DNA of 64,000 nt from Janthinobacterium aquaticum (lineage in GTDB: Bacteria > Pseudomonadota > Gammaproteobacteria > Burkholderiales > Burkholderiaceae_D): positions 150,415 to 214,414 of the forward strand of contig NZ_WFLK01000013.1 in NCBI RefSeq assembly GCF_009208565.1, in the 5' to 3' direction. The position numbers and the translations under genes were made by a program. The notes under the pieces were generated by a model. That model was not told where the DNA came from and searched no databases. It saw only the letters and a list, made by a program, of their open reading frames with translations. Position 1 is the first letter of the stretch. Every line of letters begins with the position of its first letter. Of this stretch, positions 56,002 to 64,000 are shown piece by piece.

Positions 56002-59000
56002 AGGCGCTGTTGGCCAGTGTGCTGGCGATGGTGCTGCTGACGTTGCTGGCTGCGGGCGGCGCTTCGGCGCAGCAGCAGCCGAGCAACTACGCCACCTTCA
56101 AGGGCGAACCGTTCTTCCTGCTCTCGGACGCCAGTTATGGTAGTGCCGACGAGGCCAAGGTGCGCCTGGAGGTGCCCGGGCGCGACATGGGCCGCATGAA
56201 CCTGGAAGCCTATTCGGGCGCCGACATCGTGCTCTACCGCGTACCCGAGCCGATGGAGTTTTTGAAAAAGCAGCGCAATCTGCACCGCATCCAGGTCGAA
56301 GGCAATTACCGTGGCGAAGGCCTGGCCAATACGCTCAGCTACCTGTGGGACAACTGGTGGAAGCAGTCGCGCCTGGCCTGGCGCAAGCTGTTCTCAGGCG
56401 AGGCGCGCCGCTCGGTGACCAAGGAGCAGCCTGGCCTGGCCACCAATGACGCGATCCGCCGCCCGACCGTGTTTGCCAACCATCCGCAATACCAGGCGAT
56501 CAAGGGCATGGACATGGTCGACAGCTTCCGCTATCCGATCTGGCAGGCCAAGGCCATCGAGCCGCCGGCAGGCGTCAAGCTCGACGGTTCCAGCAGCGAA
56601 TTTATCGCCCAAGGCGCCGGCAATGTCATGATCCCGCTGGGCAAACGCAAGCCTGGCCTGTATCTGGTTGAAGCGATTATCGGCGAACATCGCGCCACCA
56701 CGCTGGTGTTCGTGTCCGACACGGTGGCCGTCACCAAAGTGTCGTCCGGCCAGATGCTGGTGTGGACCGCGCGGCGCGACAACAGCGCAGCGGTGGCTGG
56801 CGCCAGCCTGGCCTGGACCGACGGCACCGGCGTGCTGCAATCGGCCACCACCGGTGCCGACGGCGTGGCTTCGATGGAGCGCGGCAGTCCCGAGCATACC
56901 TATGTGCTGGGCCAGGATCGCAATGGCGGCGTGTTCGTGTCCGAGAACTTCTACTATGACAGCGAGATCTACGACACCAAGATCTACGCCGTGACCGACC
57001 GTCCTTTGTACCGCCCTGGTGACGAAGTCAATGTGAAATTCTTCGGCCGTGAATTTACCTCCGCACGCGCTTCGCAGGCGGCGGCCAGCGCGCCGCTGGG
57101 CCTGACCGTGTTCGATCCGAACGGCACGCCGCTGCTGACGCAGTCCTTGCAACTGACCGGTGAAACCGGCGCCGAGACGCGTTTCCGCCTGCCGCCGCAG
57201 GCCAGCGCCGGTGGCTACGAGCTGCGCTTTAACTACCGCGATGGCAGCTATGGCGCCGCCTTCCGCGTGGCCGAATATGTCAAGCCGCACTTTGAAATCA
57301 ACGTGCAGCCGGCCAAGCCCGAGTTCAAGACCGGTGAAGCGGTCAAGGGCAGCATTGCGCTGCGCTACCCTGATGGCAAGCCGGTCAAGAACGCCAGGAT
57401 GACGCTGTCGCTGCGCAGCCAGAAAAACTCGATGGTTGACGGTGAGCTGCGCTACAGCGGGCTGTTCCCCGTGTCGCTGAAAACCGAGGAAGTGGTCAGC
57501 GACAGCAGCGGCAATGTGGAATTCAACCTGCCGCCGGCCAGCGATCCATCGCGCTATATCCTGACGGTGTTTGCCACCGATGGCGCGGCCTACCGCGTGA
57601 AAGTCACGCGCGAGCTGATGATCGAGCGCTCCATTACGACCTATCAGCTGAAGGCCGCGCGCCAGTTTTCCGATCCTGGACAAAGCGTACACTTTGACCT
57701 GGTGGCCGATGGCCAGGGTGCGGCGCGTCCGGTGAAGTGGGAGCTGGTACAGCTGGAAAAACAAAGCAAGACCGAAGGCGCTTTCGATCCGAATGCCAAG
57801 GGATGGGATGTGGCGTTCCCTGCATCCGGTTCCTACCAGCTGGCGCTGCGCGACGAACGCGGCAACCTGCTCGCTGCGGCCAGCCACTGGGTGACCGGCG
57901 ACGGCGTGCAAAGTACGCCGGGCAGCATTGAAATCGTGCTGGACCGCGCCCGTTATCGTCCGGGCGAGACGGCCGAAGCGCTGATCACGTTTTCCGACAA
58001 GGTGGACCAGGCGCTGTTTACGCTGGAGCGCGACAAAGTGGAACAGTACGGCCTGATGGCCGGCGGCGCCAATTGGTACCAGGCGCAGCGCGTGGCGCCC
58101 AAACAATGGCGCGTGCGCATCCCGGTGAAGGAAGAGCATGGCCCGAACATGACGTTCTCGGTGGCCTACACCCGCAACGGCGACTTCGTGTTTGAAAACG
58201 CCGGCCTGCAGATCATCGAGCCGCGCATCGCATTGCAGTTCAAGCCAGGCAAGGAGGTCTACCAGCCGGGCGAGCAGGTCACGCTGGACGTGAAGGCCAC
58301 GCTCGACGGCAAGCCGGTCAGCACCATGGTGGCGCTGGGCGTGGTCGATGAAATGATCTATGTGCTGCAGCCGGAAATCGCGCCCGAGATCGGCGACTTT
58401 TTCTATCATCCGCGCCGCAACAATGTGCGCACCACGGCCAGCCTGTCGTTTATCAGCTATGACATGGCGCAAGGCAGGAGCGCCGGCGCGCCGGCCCGCC
58501 ACAACTACAACGAGCGTGGCGTGAAGGTGCTGGAACGGCCACGGCGCGACAATATCGACACGGCCTTCTGGGCGCCTTCGCTAATGACGGACGCCAACGG
58601 CAATGCGCGTGTGACCTTCACCATGCCCGATGCGCTGACGCGCTGGCGCATTACCGGGCGCGCCATGGACGGCCAGGGTCGCGTGGGCCAGCGTACCGCC
58701 TATGTGCGTTCGGACAAGCAGTTCTACGCCAAGTGGACGGCGCCTGACTGGATGCGCGCCGGCGATGCACCGCGCGCCTCGGTAGCGGTATTCAACCAGA
58801 CCGGCGCCGAGCAGGCGCTGGAAGTGACGCTGTCGGGCGGCGCACAGCCTAAAACGGAAAAGCTGGCGGCCAAGCCGGGCGTCAATTATGTCGAGTTTGC
58901 GCTGGCATCAAGCGTTGCCGGTCCGCTGCGCCTGGAAGTCAAACAGAACGGCAAGCTGGTCGATGCGCTGGACACGAATGTACAGACCCTGCCGGCCGCC

Positions 59001-60542
59001 TGGAGCAGCCCGCGCACGCTGGTCGTACCGCTCGGCGCTGGCACCGAAGAGCTGGCGCTGAAGCTGCCGGCCGACGCGCGCAATATCCGCCTGTCGTTTG
59101 CGCAGGGCGCCACCAGCCATTTCTCGCGCATTGCCGATGATTTGATCGACTACCCGTACGGCTGCGTCGAGCAGACGGCCAGCCGATTGATTCCGCTGGC
59201 GCTGGCCACGCAAAGCCTGGGCCCGGACGCCGGCGCGCTGCGTGAACGGCTGCAGGCCACCTTGACGGCGCAGCGCCTGCGCCTGGTGTCGATGGCCGGT
59301 CCGAACGCGGTGTTCGGCTGGTGGGGCAACGCCACTGCCGGCAACGCGCTGATGACGGCGTACGCCTACTATGCCGACTGGTATGCCGCGCGCGCGCTGC
59401 GCATCGAGCTGCCGCCCGAACACTGGAACCGACTGCTGGCCGTCTACAGCGAACATGGCCTGAAAGACGCGCTGGCCGACCGCGCCCTGGTGCTGTGGAT
59501 GGCGCATGACATGGGCCTGCCGACCAAAACGCTGGCCGCCGGCCTGGTCGACGATCATGCCGGCGCGACCCTGAGTGGCAAGGCGCACCAGGCGGGCGAC
59601 AGCCTGTTGCTCGGTGCGCGCGACGACCGCGAGTCGCAGGCGATGGCGCTGGGCCTGCTGGCGCTGGTGGCCAGCCAGAACCAGGTGGCCGTGCCGGCGG
59701 CGCTACAGCAGCAGATCGCCAGCGCCTGGACGGTGCTGCGCGAAGCGAAGGCGCCGGTCGCGCAGGCATTGCTGATGCTGGCTGGCGAAGCGTCAATGTC
59801 GCCCGATGCTGTGCTGGCCGGCGTGCGCGCGGACATGCCGACGCTGGACCGCGCCATGACGCTGCTGTGGGTGCAGAAAAAACTCGGCGGTGCGGCCTTT
59901 GGCAAGGCCCCAGCCGTGGCGCCCGACGGCGCCTGGCAAAAACAGGAAAGCCGCAGTGGCCAGCCGCTCTGGCGCTGGAACGAGGCCAAGGGTGTGCCGG
60001 CGACGCTGCGCCTGGCGGCCGGTTCTACAGCACCGGCCGATACGGTGGCCGTGCTGCAGTATGAAAGCCGCGCTGCCGAAGCGCAGGCGCTGCCGGTCAC
60101 CATCGAGCGTCGCATCCTGAAAATGGTGCAGGGCAAAGCCGGCTACACGACGGAGCTGGTCAAGGCTGGCGAGGCGCTCAGCACCGACGCGCTGTATCTC
60201 GATGAAATCACCTTGAAAGCCGCGCCGGGTGCCAAACACCGCTTTGGTCTGCTGGAAGTGGCGCTGCCGCCGGGCGCCATGGTGGAGTCCACCACCTGGG
60301 GCATGACCATGGCGGGCGACAAGCCGGTGGCGCTCGAACGTGCGCGCCATACGGAGCGCCGTGACGGCTATGCCGTGCCGATCGAGCCACTGGAAGGCGA
60401 GGTGACGGTACGCCATCTGCTGCGCTTTGCGCAGAAAGGCAGTTATGTCCTGCCACCGGCGCGCTTCCATCGCATGTACCAGCCCGAGCAAAAAGCGTTT
60501 GAAGGTGGTGGCAAAACCACGCGCGCGCTGAAGGTCGAGTAA
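55998..60542 (+). CDS. yfaS: Bacterial alpha-2-macroglobulin (YfaS/MagD-like) with thioester motif
   Basis: Bacterial macroglobulins trap proteases in the periplasm. The 1514-residue protein has a plain signal peptide (ends near ASA26) without a lipobox, several MG domains, the alpha-2-macroglobulin family block [20 protein letters not shown] and the thioester-domain site [15 protein letters not shown] with Cys1056 (CxEQ motif complete). The thioester can bond covalently to attackers. The length is typical of the second bacterial subtype found in yfa/mag operons. It is translationally coupled to yfaT (ATGA) and to the DUF2300 gene (TAATG). Confidence 0.94.
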   Translation: MKALLASVLAMVLLTLLAAGGASAQQQPSNYATFKGEPFFLLSDASYGSADEAKVRLEVPGRDMGRMNLEAYSGADIVLYRVPEPMEFLKKQRNLHRIQVEGNYRGEGLANTLSYLWDNWWKQSRLAWRKLFSGEARRSVTKEQPGLATNDAIRRPTVFANHPQYQAIKGMDMVDSFRYPIWQAKAIEPPAGVKLDGSSSEFIAQGAGNVMIPLGKRKPGLYLVEAIIGEHRATTLVFVSDTVAVTKVSSGQMLVWTARRDNSAAVAGASLAWTDGTGVLQSATTGADGVASMERGSPEHTYVLGQDRNGGVFVSENFYYDSEIYDTKIYAVTDRPLYRPGDEVNVKFFGREFTSARASQAAASAPLGLTVFDPNGTPLLTQSLQLTGETGAETRFRLPPQASAGGYELRFNYRDGSYGAAFRVAEYVKPHFEINVQPAKPEFKTGEAVKGSIALRYPDGKPVKNARMTLSLRSQKNSMVDGELRYSGLFPVSLKTEEVVSDSSGNVEFNLPPASDPSRYILTVFATDGAAYRVKVTRELMIERSITTYQLKAARQFSDPGQSVHFDLVADGQGAARPVKWELVQLEKQSKTEGAFDPNAKGWDVAFPASGSYQLALRDERGNLLAAASHWVTGDGVQSTPGSIEIVLDRARYRPGETAEALITFSDKVDQALFTLERDKVEQYGLMAGGANWYQAQRVAPKQWRVRIPVKEEHGPNMTFSVAYTRNGDFVFENAGLQIIEPRIALQFKPGKEVYQPGEQVTLDVKATLDGKPVSTMVALGVVDEMIYVLQPEIAPEIGDFFYHPRRNNVRTTASLSFISYDMAQGRSAGAPARHNYNERGVKVLERPRRDNIDTAFWAPSLMTDANGNARVTFTMPDALTRWRITGRAMDGQGRVGQRTAYVRSDKQFYAKWTAPDWMRAGDAPRASVAVFNQTGAEQALEVTLSGGAQPKTEKLAAKPGVNYVEFALASSVAGPLRLEVKQNGKLVDALDTNVQTLPAAWSSPRTLVVPLGAGTEELALKLPADARNIRLSFAQGATSHFSRIADDLIDYPYGCVEQTASRLIPLALATQSLGPDAGALRERLQATLTAQRLRLVSMAGPNAVFGWWGNATAGNALMTAYAYYADWYAARALRIELPPEHWNRLLAVYSEHGLKDALADRALVLWMAHDMGLPTKTLAAGLVDDHAGATLSGKAHQAGDSLLLGARDDRESQAMALGLLALVASQNQVAVPAALQQQIASAWTVLREAKAPVAQALLMLAGEASMSPDAVLAGVRADMPTLDRAMTLLWVQKKLGGAAFGKAPAVAPDGAWQKQESRSGQPLWRWNEAKGVPATLRLAAGSTAPADTVAVLQYESRAAEAQALPVTIERRILKMVQGKAGYTTELVKAGEALSTDALYLDEITLKAAPGAKHRFGLLEVALPPGAMVESTTWGMTMAGDKPVALERARHTERRDGYAVPIEPLEGEVTVRHLLRFAQKGSYVLPPARFHRMYQPEQKAFEGGGKTTRALKVE

Positions 60543-62215
60543 TGCGCGCGATGGCCTTGTCCTTTGCTTTGCTCGCTGCGCCGTCATGGGCGGCCACGCT
60601 CGATATGGCGTGGTGGCGCGACGGCAAGGTCGACGTGCGCCAGTTGGAGCAGGGAGGCACCGCGCCGGCGTCATTTGACGCGTCGCGCCAGGTGCCATTG
60701 GCCAGCCTGTGGAAGCTGTTTATGTATGTGTATGCGGCCGACAGCAAGCTGGCCATGCCCGACTACCGCTGCGGCGGACGCGATCCGGAAGAAGTGTATT
60801 GCTGCGACGCCGGCCAGAGTGTCAGCGCCGACGCGGCGCTGGCGCAGTCGTGCGGCCTGTTTTTTTCGCCCAAACGATTGAAGATTGCACCGGCTGCCTG
60901 GCGAAAATATTGGAGCGGCCTGCTGGGCGCGGCGCCATCGGGCGAGCTGGCCTGGCTGGCCGACCCGGCGCAGCTGAAACCGGAAAAGCTGGTGCGCCTT
61001 GGCAGCCTGCTGCGTGCACTGGGCAGCATCCCAGCTGCCAGCCGGGCGGGCGCCGAAGCGGCCCTGCTGCGCGTGGTGCTCGACGGGCGCGGCGCCGGCA
61101 CGGCGCGCTGGTTCGGCGGCCAGTTGCGCGTCAAGACGTATTCATGGCATCAAGAGGGCAAGCCGACCGAGCGCATCGGCGGCGCGGCCGGCTGGCTCGC
61201 TGACGGCACGCCGCTCTGGCTGGGCGGCAGCGGCACCAGCAGCAGCGTGCTGCAGCAGTGGGCGCCGCGCATCGCCGCCGCCCTGCCGCCACTGCGTGAA
61301 GTGGACGATGGCGGCTGCGTGGTGGTCGATTACTTCAAGCGCTATCCGATACGCAGCGTGCGCGGTGAAGGCGGCGCGGCACCGGCAGGGCCGATGAACG
61401 GGCGCTATCATGTGCAGTTCAAGAATGGCCAGAACCTGGCCTTGCGCAGCACGGGTGAGATGATGCTGACCAACGACGCCGGTGGCCAGATCCAGCTGCG
61501 CGGACGCATGGGCGTCAATGAATATGTGGCGCGGGTGCTCGACCGGGAAGCCTCCACGCAGGAACCGGAAGCGGCCAAGGCGCTGGCGGTTGCCGCGCGC
61601 ACCTATCTGAACCAGAATGCGGTCAATGTGGCCGGCTGCCAGCAGATTGCCGACAGCAGCGCCACCCAGCGCGTCAGCCCCAGCCCGGCCACGCCGGCGG
61701 CGCTCAGCATCGCGCGCTGGACCGATCAGTTGATTGTCGATGGCGTCACGGTGCGCTATCACGCCAACCGGCCGTCGGAGAACACGCTGTCGTGGAGCCA
61801 CGCGGTGCAGCAGGCAAAACAGGGCAGGCGTTACGACGAACTGCTGGCCGAGGCTTATCCGGGCGGCGCGCTGGCCACGGCCAGCAATACCGGTGCCCTC
61901 TGCCAGCGCTTGAGCGCCAATGAAGCCTGGCTGGCCAGTGCCGTGCCGCGCTGGCAGCGCGTGCTGCTGCGCGAAGCCGGATATGAAGCGCCCGAGCAGG
62001 CGCCGCTGATCTGCGCGCTGTCGATCGGTGCGCCGTATTCCGAGCAGTCGCGCAACCGCATCTATATGCGCCCGCTGGCCACGCGCGAGGACCGCATTAC
62101 GCTGGCACATGAATATTTGCACCTGGGCCTGCGCCGCCATCCGCGCGGCCAGGATGAAGCCTATGTCGAACAGCTGGCACGTCGGCTGGTCGATCTGAAT
62201 CTGGAGGCGATGTGA
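60542..62215 (+). CDS. yfaQ: DUF2300 protein, YfaQ-like: SxxK, SpoIID-like and HExxH motifs
   Basis: This 557-residue exported protein (signal peptide to about Ala17) shows three separate catalytic-looking patterns. Residues 50-235 resemble a penicillin-binding/beta-lactamase fold: SLWK at 55-58, Ser-Cys-Gly at 103-105 and KTY at 198-200 before GGAAGWLADGTPLWLGG. Residues 325-370 resemble SpoIID (VLDREASTQEPEAAKALAV, then AARTY, with Glu336 at the catalytic position). Residues 519-548 have a zinc-peptidase HEYLH (His523-His527) with Glu downstream. I see all three in sequence; activity is not shown. It overlaps its neighbours by one and four bases. Confidence 0.87.
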   Translation: MRAMALSFALLAAPSWAATLDMAWWRDGKVDVRQLEQGGTAPASFDASRQVPLASLWKLFMYVYAADSKLAMPDYRCGGRDPEEVYCCDAGQSVSADAALAQSCGLFFSPKRLKIAPAAWRKYWSGLLGAAPSGELAWLADPAQLKPEKLVRLGSLLRALGSIPAASRAGAEAALLRVVLDGRGAGTARWFGGQLRVKTYSWHQEGKPTERIGGAAGWLADGTPLWLGGSGTSSSVLQQWAPRIAAALPPLREVDDGGCVVVDYFKRYPIRSVRGEGGAAPAGPMNGRYHVQFKNGQNLALRSTGEMMLTNDAGGQIQLRGRMGVNEYVARVLDREASTQEPEAAKALAVAARTYLNQNAVNVAGCQQIADSSATQRVSPSPATPAALSIARWTDQLIVDGVTVRYHANRPSENTLSWSHAVQQAKQGRRYDELLAEAYPGGALATASNTGALCQRLSANEAWLASAVPRWQRVLLREAGYEAPEQAPLICALSIGAPYSEQSRNRIYMRPLATREDRITLAHEYLHLGLRRHPRGQDEAYVEQLARRLVDLNLEAM

Positions 62216-63003
62216 AATTGCTCATGATATGGAGTGCAGCCTTGCTGGCGCTGGCCGGCAGTGTGCAGGCGGCCGACAAGAGCATGGCCACGCCCGTCGG
62301 TGGCTGGAACCGCGCCGGCCTGACCGACCGCTCGCAGGAACTGGCGGTCAATTATCCGTATGCGCTGGTCGACCGTGGCGCGCAGCGCGGCCGGCGCATG
62401 ATCCAGGGCGAACTGGCGAAGGCTGGCAAGGAGCGCGGCGTGCACAAGCTGGTGGTCAATGGCAATCCGACCCCGCTCTATACCGACGACACTGGCCGCT
62501 ATGCACGCGCCTACTCGTTCGGCTCCGGCTCGAACAGCGTCGAGATCCGCTCGCCCGACGGCAAGGCGGTCAAGCGCGTGCAGTTCTATGAGGCAGATAA
62601 AAGCCGCCCGCAGCCGGTCATCCGCGTGATCGCCGCCTGGGACGACAGCCAGGCCGAAGTTGACCTGCACGTGGTCACGCCAGACGGCCAGCATGCGTTC
62701 TGGTCGCATCCGGCACTGAGCAATGGCGGCGGGCTCGATGCCGATACCGTCGATGGCCCGGGGCCGGAAAACTTCGTGATGACTTCACCCATGCGCGGCC
62801 TGTACCAGGTATGGATCAATTACTGGGGCAATTTCGGCGCCAGTGGCTATCACTTCGATGAAACCACGCGCCAGCGGCCCGTCATTACCAGCCGCGTGAC
62901 GCTGGTGTTCAATGAAAATACAGCGCGTGAACGGCGCGAAGAGTTTGTGGTGCCGCTGCGCGCCATAGGCGAACTGACCCTGGTCAAGACTTTCAAGTTT
63001 TAA
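62212..63003 (+). CDS. yfaP: DUF2135 protein, YfaP-like, copy 1
   Basis: This 263-residue periplasmic protein has a signal peptide (cleavage near AQA20) and the DUF2135 domain: SFGSGSNSVEIRSPDGK, AWDDSQAEVDLHVVTPDGQ, and GLYQVWINYWGNFG. The family is beta-rich, with carboxypeptidase-like or transthyretin-like folds, and occurs with bacterial macroglobulins. The start is GTG 62212, overlapping the DUF2300 stop by four bases. The second DUF2135 gene follows after four bases. Confidence 0.88.
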   Translation: MKLLMIWSAALLALAGSVQAADKSMATPVGGWNRAGLTDRSQELAVNYPYALVDRGAQRGRRMIQGELAKAGKERGVHKLVVNGNPTPLYTDDTGRYARAYSFGSGSNSVEIRSPDGKAVKRVQFYEADKSRPQPVIRVIAAWDDSQAEVDLHVVTPDGQHAFWSHPALSNGGGLDADTVDGPGPENFVMTSPMRGLYQVWINYWGNFGASGYHFDETTRQRPVITSRVTLVFNENTARERREEFVVPLRAIGELTLVKTFKF

Positions 63004-63007
63004 GACG

Positions 63008-63760
63008 ATGAAGATACTCTCCCTTTCCCTGTTGCTGTTGCCGCTGTGGGCGCAAGCCCAGGTCACCATCGATTCCCCCAAGGGCGGCTGGCGCAATTCG
63101 GCCGGCGCGCGCGAGGACTATACGCAGCCGGTCAACTATCCCGCCTCGTCGGTCAGCCTGCAGCCTGGCCAGAGCGAAACGGCGCAGATACGCGGTCGTA
63201 TCGCCGGCGCCGGCAAGGGCAAGCCGGCCACGCTGGTGGTCAATGGCGTGGCCATGCCGATGGAAGTAGGCGAAGACGGCAGCTTTGGCCGTCCGTACGG
63301 TTTCGGCAGCGGCTCAAACAGCGTGGAAGTGCGCTCGCCCGATGGCAAAAGCCGCAAGCGCACCCAGTTTGTCGACAGCTACCAGGGCAAGACGCAGGCG
63401 CGCTTGCGCGTGGTGCTGTCGTGGGACAGCGCCGGCACCGACCTCGATCTGCATGTGGTGGCGCCCAATGGCGGCCACGCCTGGTACGGTAACCGCGTGC
63501 TGCCCGATGGCAGCGCGCTCGATGTCGATGTGACCACCGGCTACGGCCCGGAAATCTTTTCCAGCGCCGCGCCACAGAAGGGCAACTACCATGTGTATGT
63601 CAATTACTACGGCAGCGGCGAGAACACCGCCACGCTGACCGTTGCCACCATCTCCATCATCACCAATGAAGGTACGCCGCGCGAAAAGCTGCAGACTTTC
63701 AAGGTGCCGATGCGCGCCGCCGGCGAACTGACACTGGTGAAATCGTTCGTGTTTCCGTAA
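63008..63760 (+). CDS. DUF2135 protein, YfaP-like, copy 2
   Basis: This 250-residue exported protein (signal peptide ending near AQA18) is a diverged paralogue of the gene before it: PYGFGSGSNSVEVRSPDGKS, SWDSAGTDLDLHVVAPNGGH and GNYHVYVNYYGSGE. Both end with the same ELTLVKSFxF pattern. It has the ATG start at 63008. Tandem DUF2135 genes match the six-gene mag operon of Pseudomonas as far as I recall it. It is the last gene; the rRNA promoters follow only eight bases after its stop. Confidence 0.87.
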   Translation: MKILSLSLLLLPLWAQAQVTIDSPKGGWRNSAGAREDYTQPVNYPASSVSLQPGQSETAQIRGRIAGAGKGKPATLVVNGVAMPMEVGEDGSFGRPYGFGSGSNSVEVRSPDGKSRKRTQFVDSYQGKTQARLRVVLSWDSAGTDLDLHVVAPNGGHAWYGNRVLPDGSALDVDVTTGYGPEIFSSAAPQKGNYHVYVNYYGSGENTATLTVATISIITNEGTPREKLQTFKVPMRAAGELTLVKSFVFP

Positions 63761-63767
63761 ATGGCCC

Positions 63768-63796
63768 TTGCAGAGCTGCTGCGGCTTGGCTATAAT
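63768..63796 (+). promoter_or_regulatory. Upstream rRNA operon promoter
   Basis: TTGCAG at 63768-63773, a 17-base spacer and TATAAT at 63791-63796. The -10 box is perfect. It starts eight bases after the last gene of the macroglobulin operon. Confidence 0.8.
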
Positions 63797-63863
63797 TCGC
63801 CTCCTCGCAAAACGGTGCACACAAAACAAGGTGTTGCGCAGTAGAGTGAGGTAAAAAAGAAGG

Positions 63864-63892
63864 TTGACGAAATAAGCGAAACGCTTCATACT
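63864..63892 (+). promoter_or_regulatory. Downstream rRNA operon promoter
   Basis: TTGACG at 63864-63869, a 17-base spacer and CATACT at 63887-63892. Tandem promoters followed by boxA are the usual arrangement of rRNA operons. Confidence 0.78.
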
Positions 63893-63958
63893 CTTCCTTC
63901 TTCGCAGCTGACAAACACAACGCTTTGTCGATAGCGCGAAACAAGCTTTACCGAATAC

Positions 63959-63970
63959 AGTTCTTTAACA
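63959..63970 (+). promoter_or_regulatory. rRNA antitermination boxA
   Basis: agttctttaaca matches the boxA consensus TGCTCTTTAACA at 10 of 12 positions. It is followed by attaacagtcgataagtgtg, which is the conserved leader found ahead of 16S rRNA genes in Burkholderiales. The 16S gene itself lies beyond the right edge. Confidence 0.85.
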
Positions 63971-64000
63971 ATTAACAGTCGATAAGTGTGGGCATTTGAT

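Noticed and set aside
56394..58502. A 702-residue open frame opposite the macroglobulin gene
   Set aside because: Same cause: antisense of a long high-GC gene, no ribosome site, no recognisable motif and His/Arg/Gln-rich composition.

Overview
The window is the replication-origin region of a high-GC betaproteobacterial chromosome, most likely Oxalobacteraceae (the Janthinobacterium, Duganella and Massilia group). The evidence is the divergent layout around the origin (dnaA-dnaN-gyrB on one side, rpmH-rnpA-yidD-yidC-mnmE on the other), the Burkholderiales-type porin, the many methyl-accepting chemotaxis proteins (MCPs) and the rRNA leader at the right edge. I cannot name the genus from sequence alone.

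Layout. 1-4.7 kb: the start of a porin gene, an acidic amino acid/dicarboxylate symporter and a Fur-boxed catecholate siderophore receptor. 4.8-10 kb: nudC, folE, a small unknown gene, a Cache-type MCP, a small lipoprotein and a YfcG-like GST. 10-13.2 kb: an exported 5-hydroxyisourate hydrolase and a GlcG/HbpS-like protein, divergent from a CusRS/HprRS-type two-component pair. 13.3-25 kb: a large SF1 helicase, two MCPs ending in EWEEF, DinB, MarC, an AI-2E family transporter, a diguanylate cyclase and a VbhA-antitoxin-like small protein. 25.2-29.06 kb: one low-GC gene for a methyltransferase / HKD nuclease / SF2 helicase / S24-like / DUF3427 fusion, inserted just behind the gyrB terminator. 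29-39 kb: gyrB, dnaN, dnaA, oriC, rpmH, rnpA, yidD, yidC and mnmE. 39-46 kb: two small proteins, an Hpt protein, a CAP lipoprotein, pssA, the folate-independent methionine synthase pair mesX-mesD and a D-Ala-D-Ala carboxypeptidase. 46-52 kb: a probable long operon of an MCE/Mla-type lipid transporter (permease, ATPase, MCE protein, PqiC-like lipoprotein) followed by VanZ, a 2Fe-2S ferredoxin and a hydrolase. 52-53.6 kb: a B12-binding radical SAM protein. 53.7-63.8 kb: a tightly overlapping six-gene alpha-2-macroglobulin operon (yfa/mag type). 63.77-64 kb: tandem promoters and boxA of an rRNA operon whose 16S gene lies outside the window.

The best candidate for an undescribed system is the five-part fusion protein at 25206-29057, possibly with the VbhA-like gene behind it. 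It has the parts expected of a one-protein nucleic-acid-targeting or anti-phage system and lower GC than its housekeeping neighbours. Second is the macroglobulin operon: its DUF2300 member combines a penicillin-binding-like SxxK motif, a SpoIID-like motif and a HExxH motif, and its macroglobulin keeps the CxEQ thioester without being a lipoprotein. At least eight copies of a REP-like palindrome and one MITE-like inverted repeat lie in the gaps between genes.
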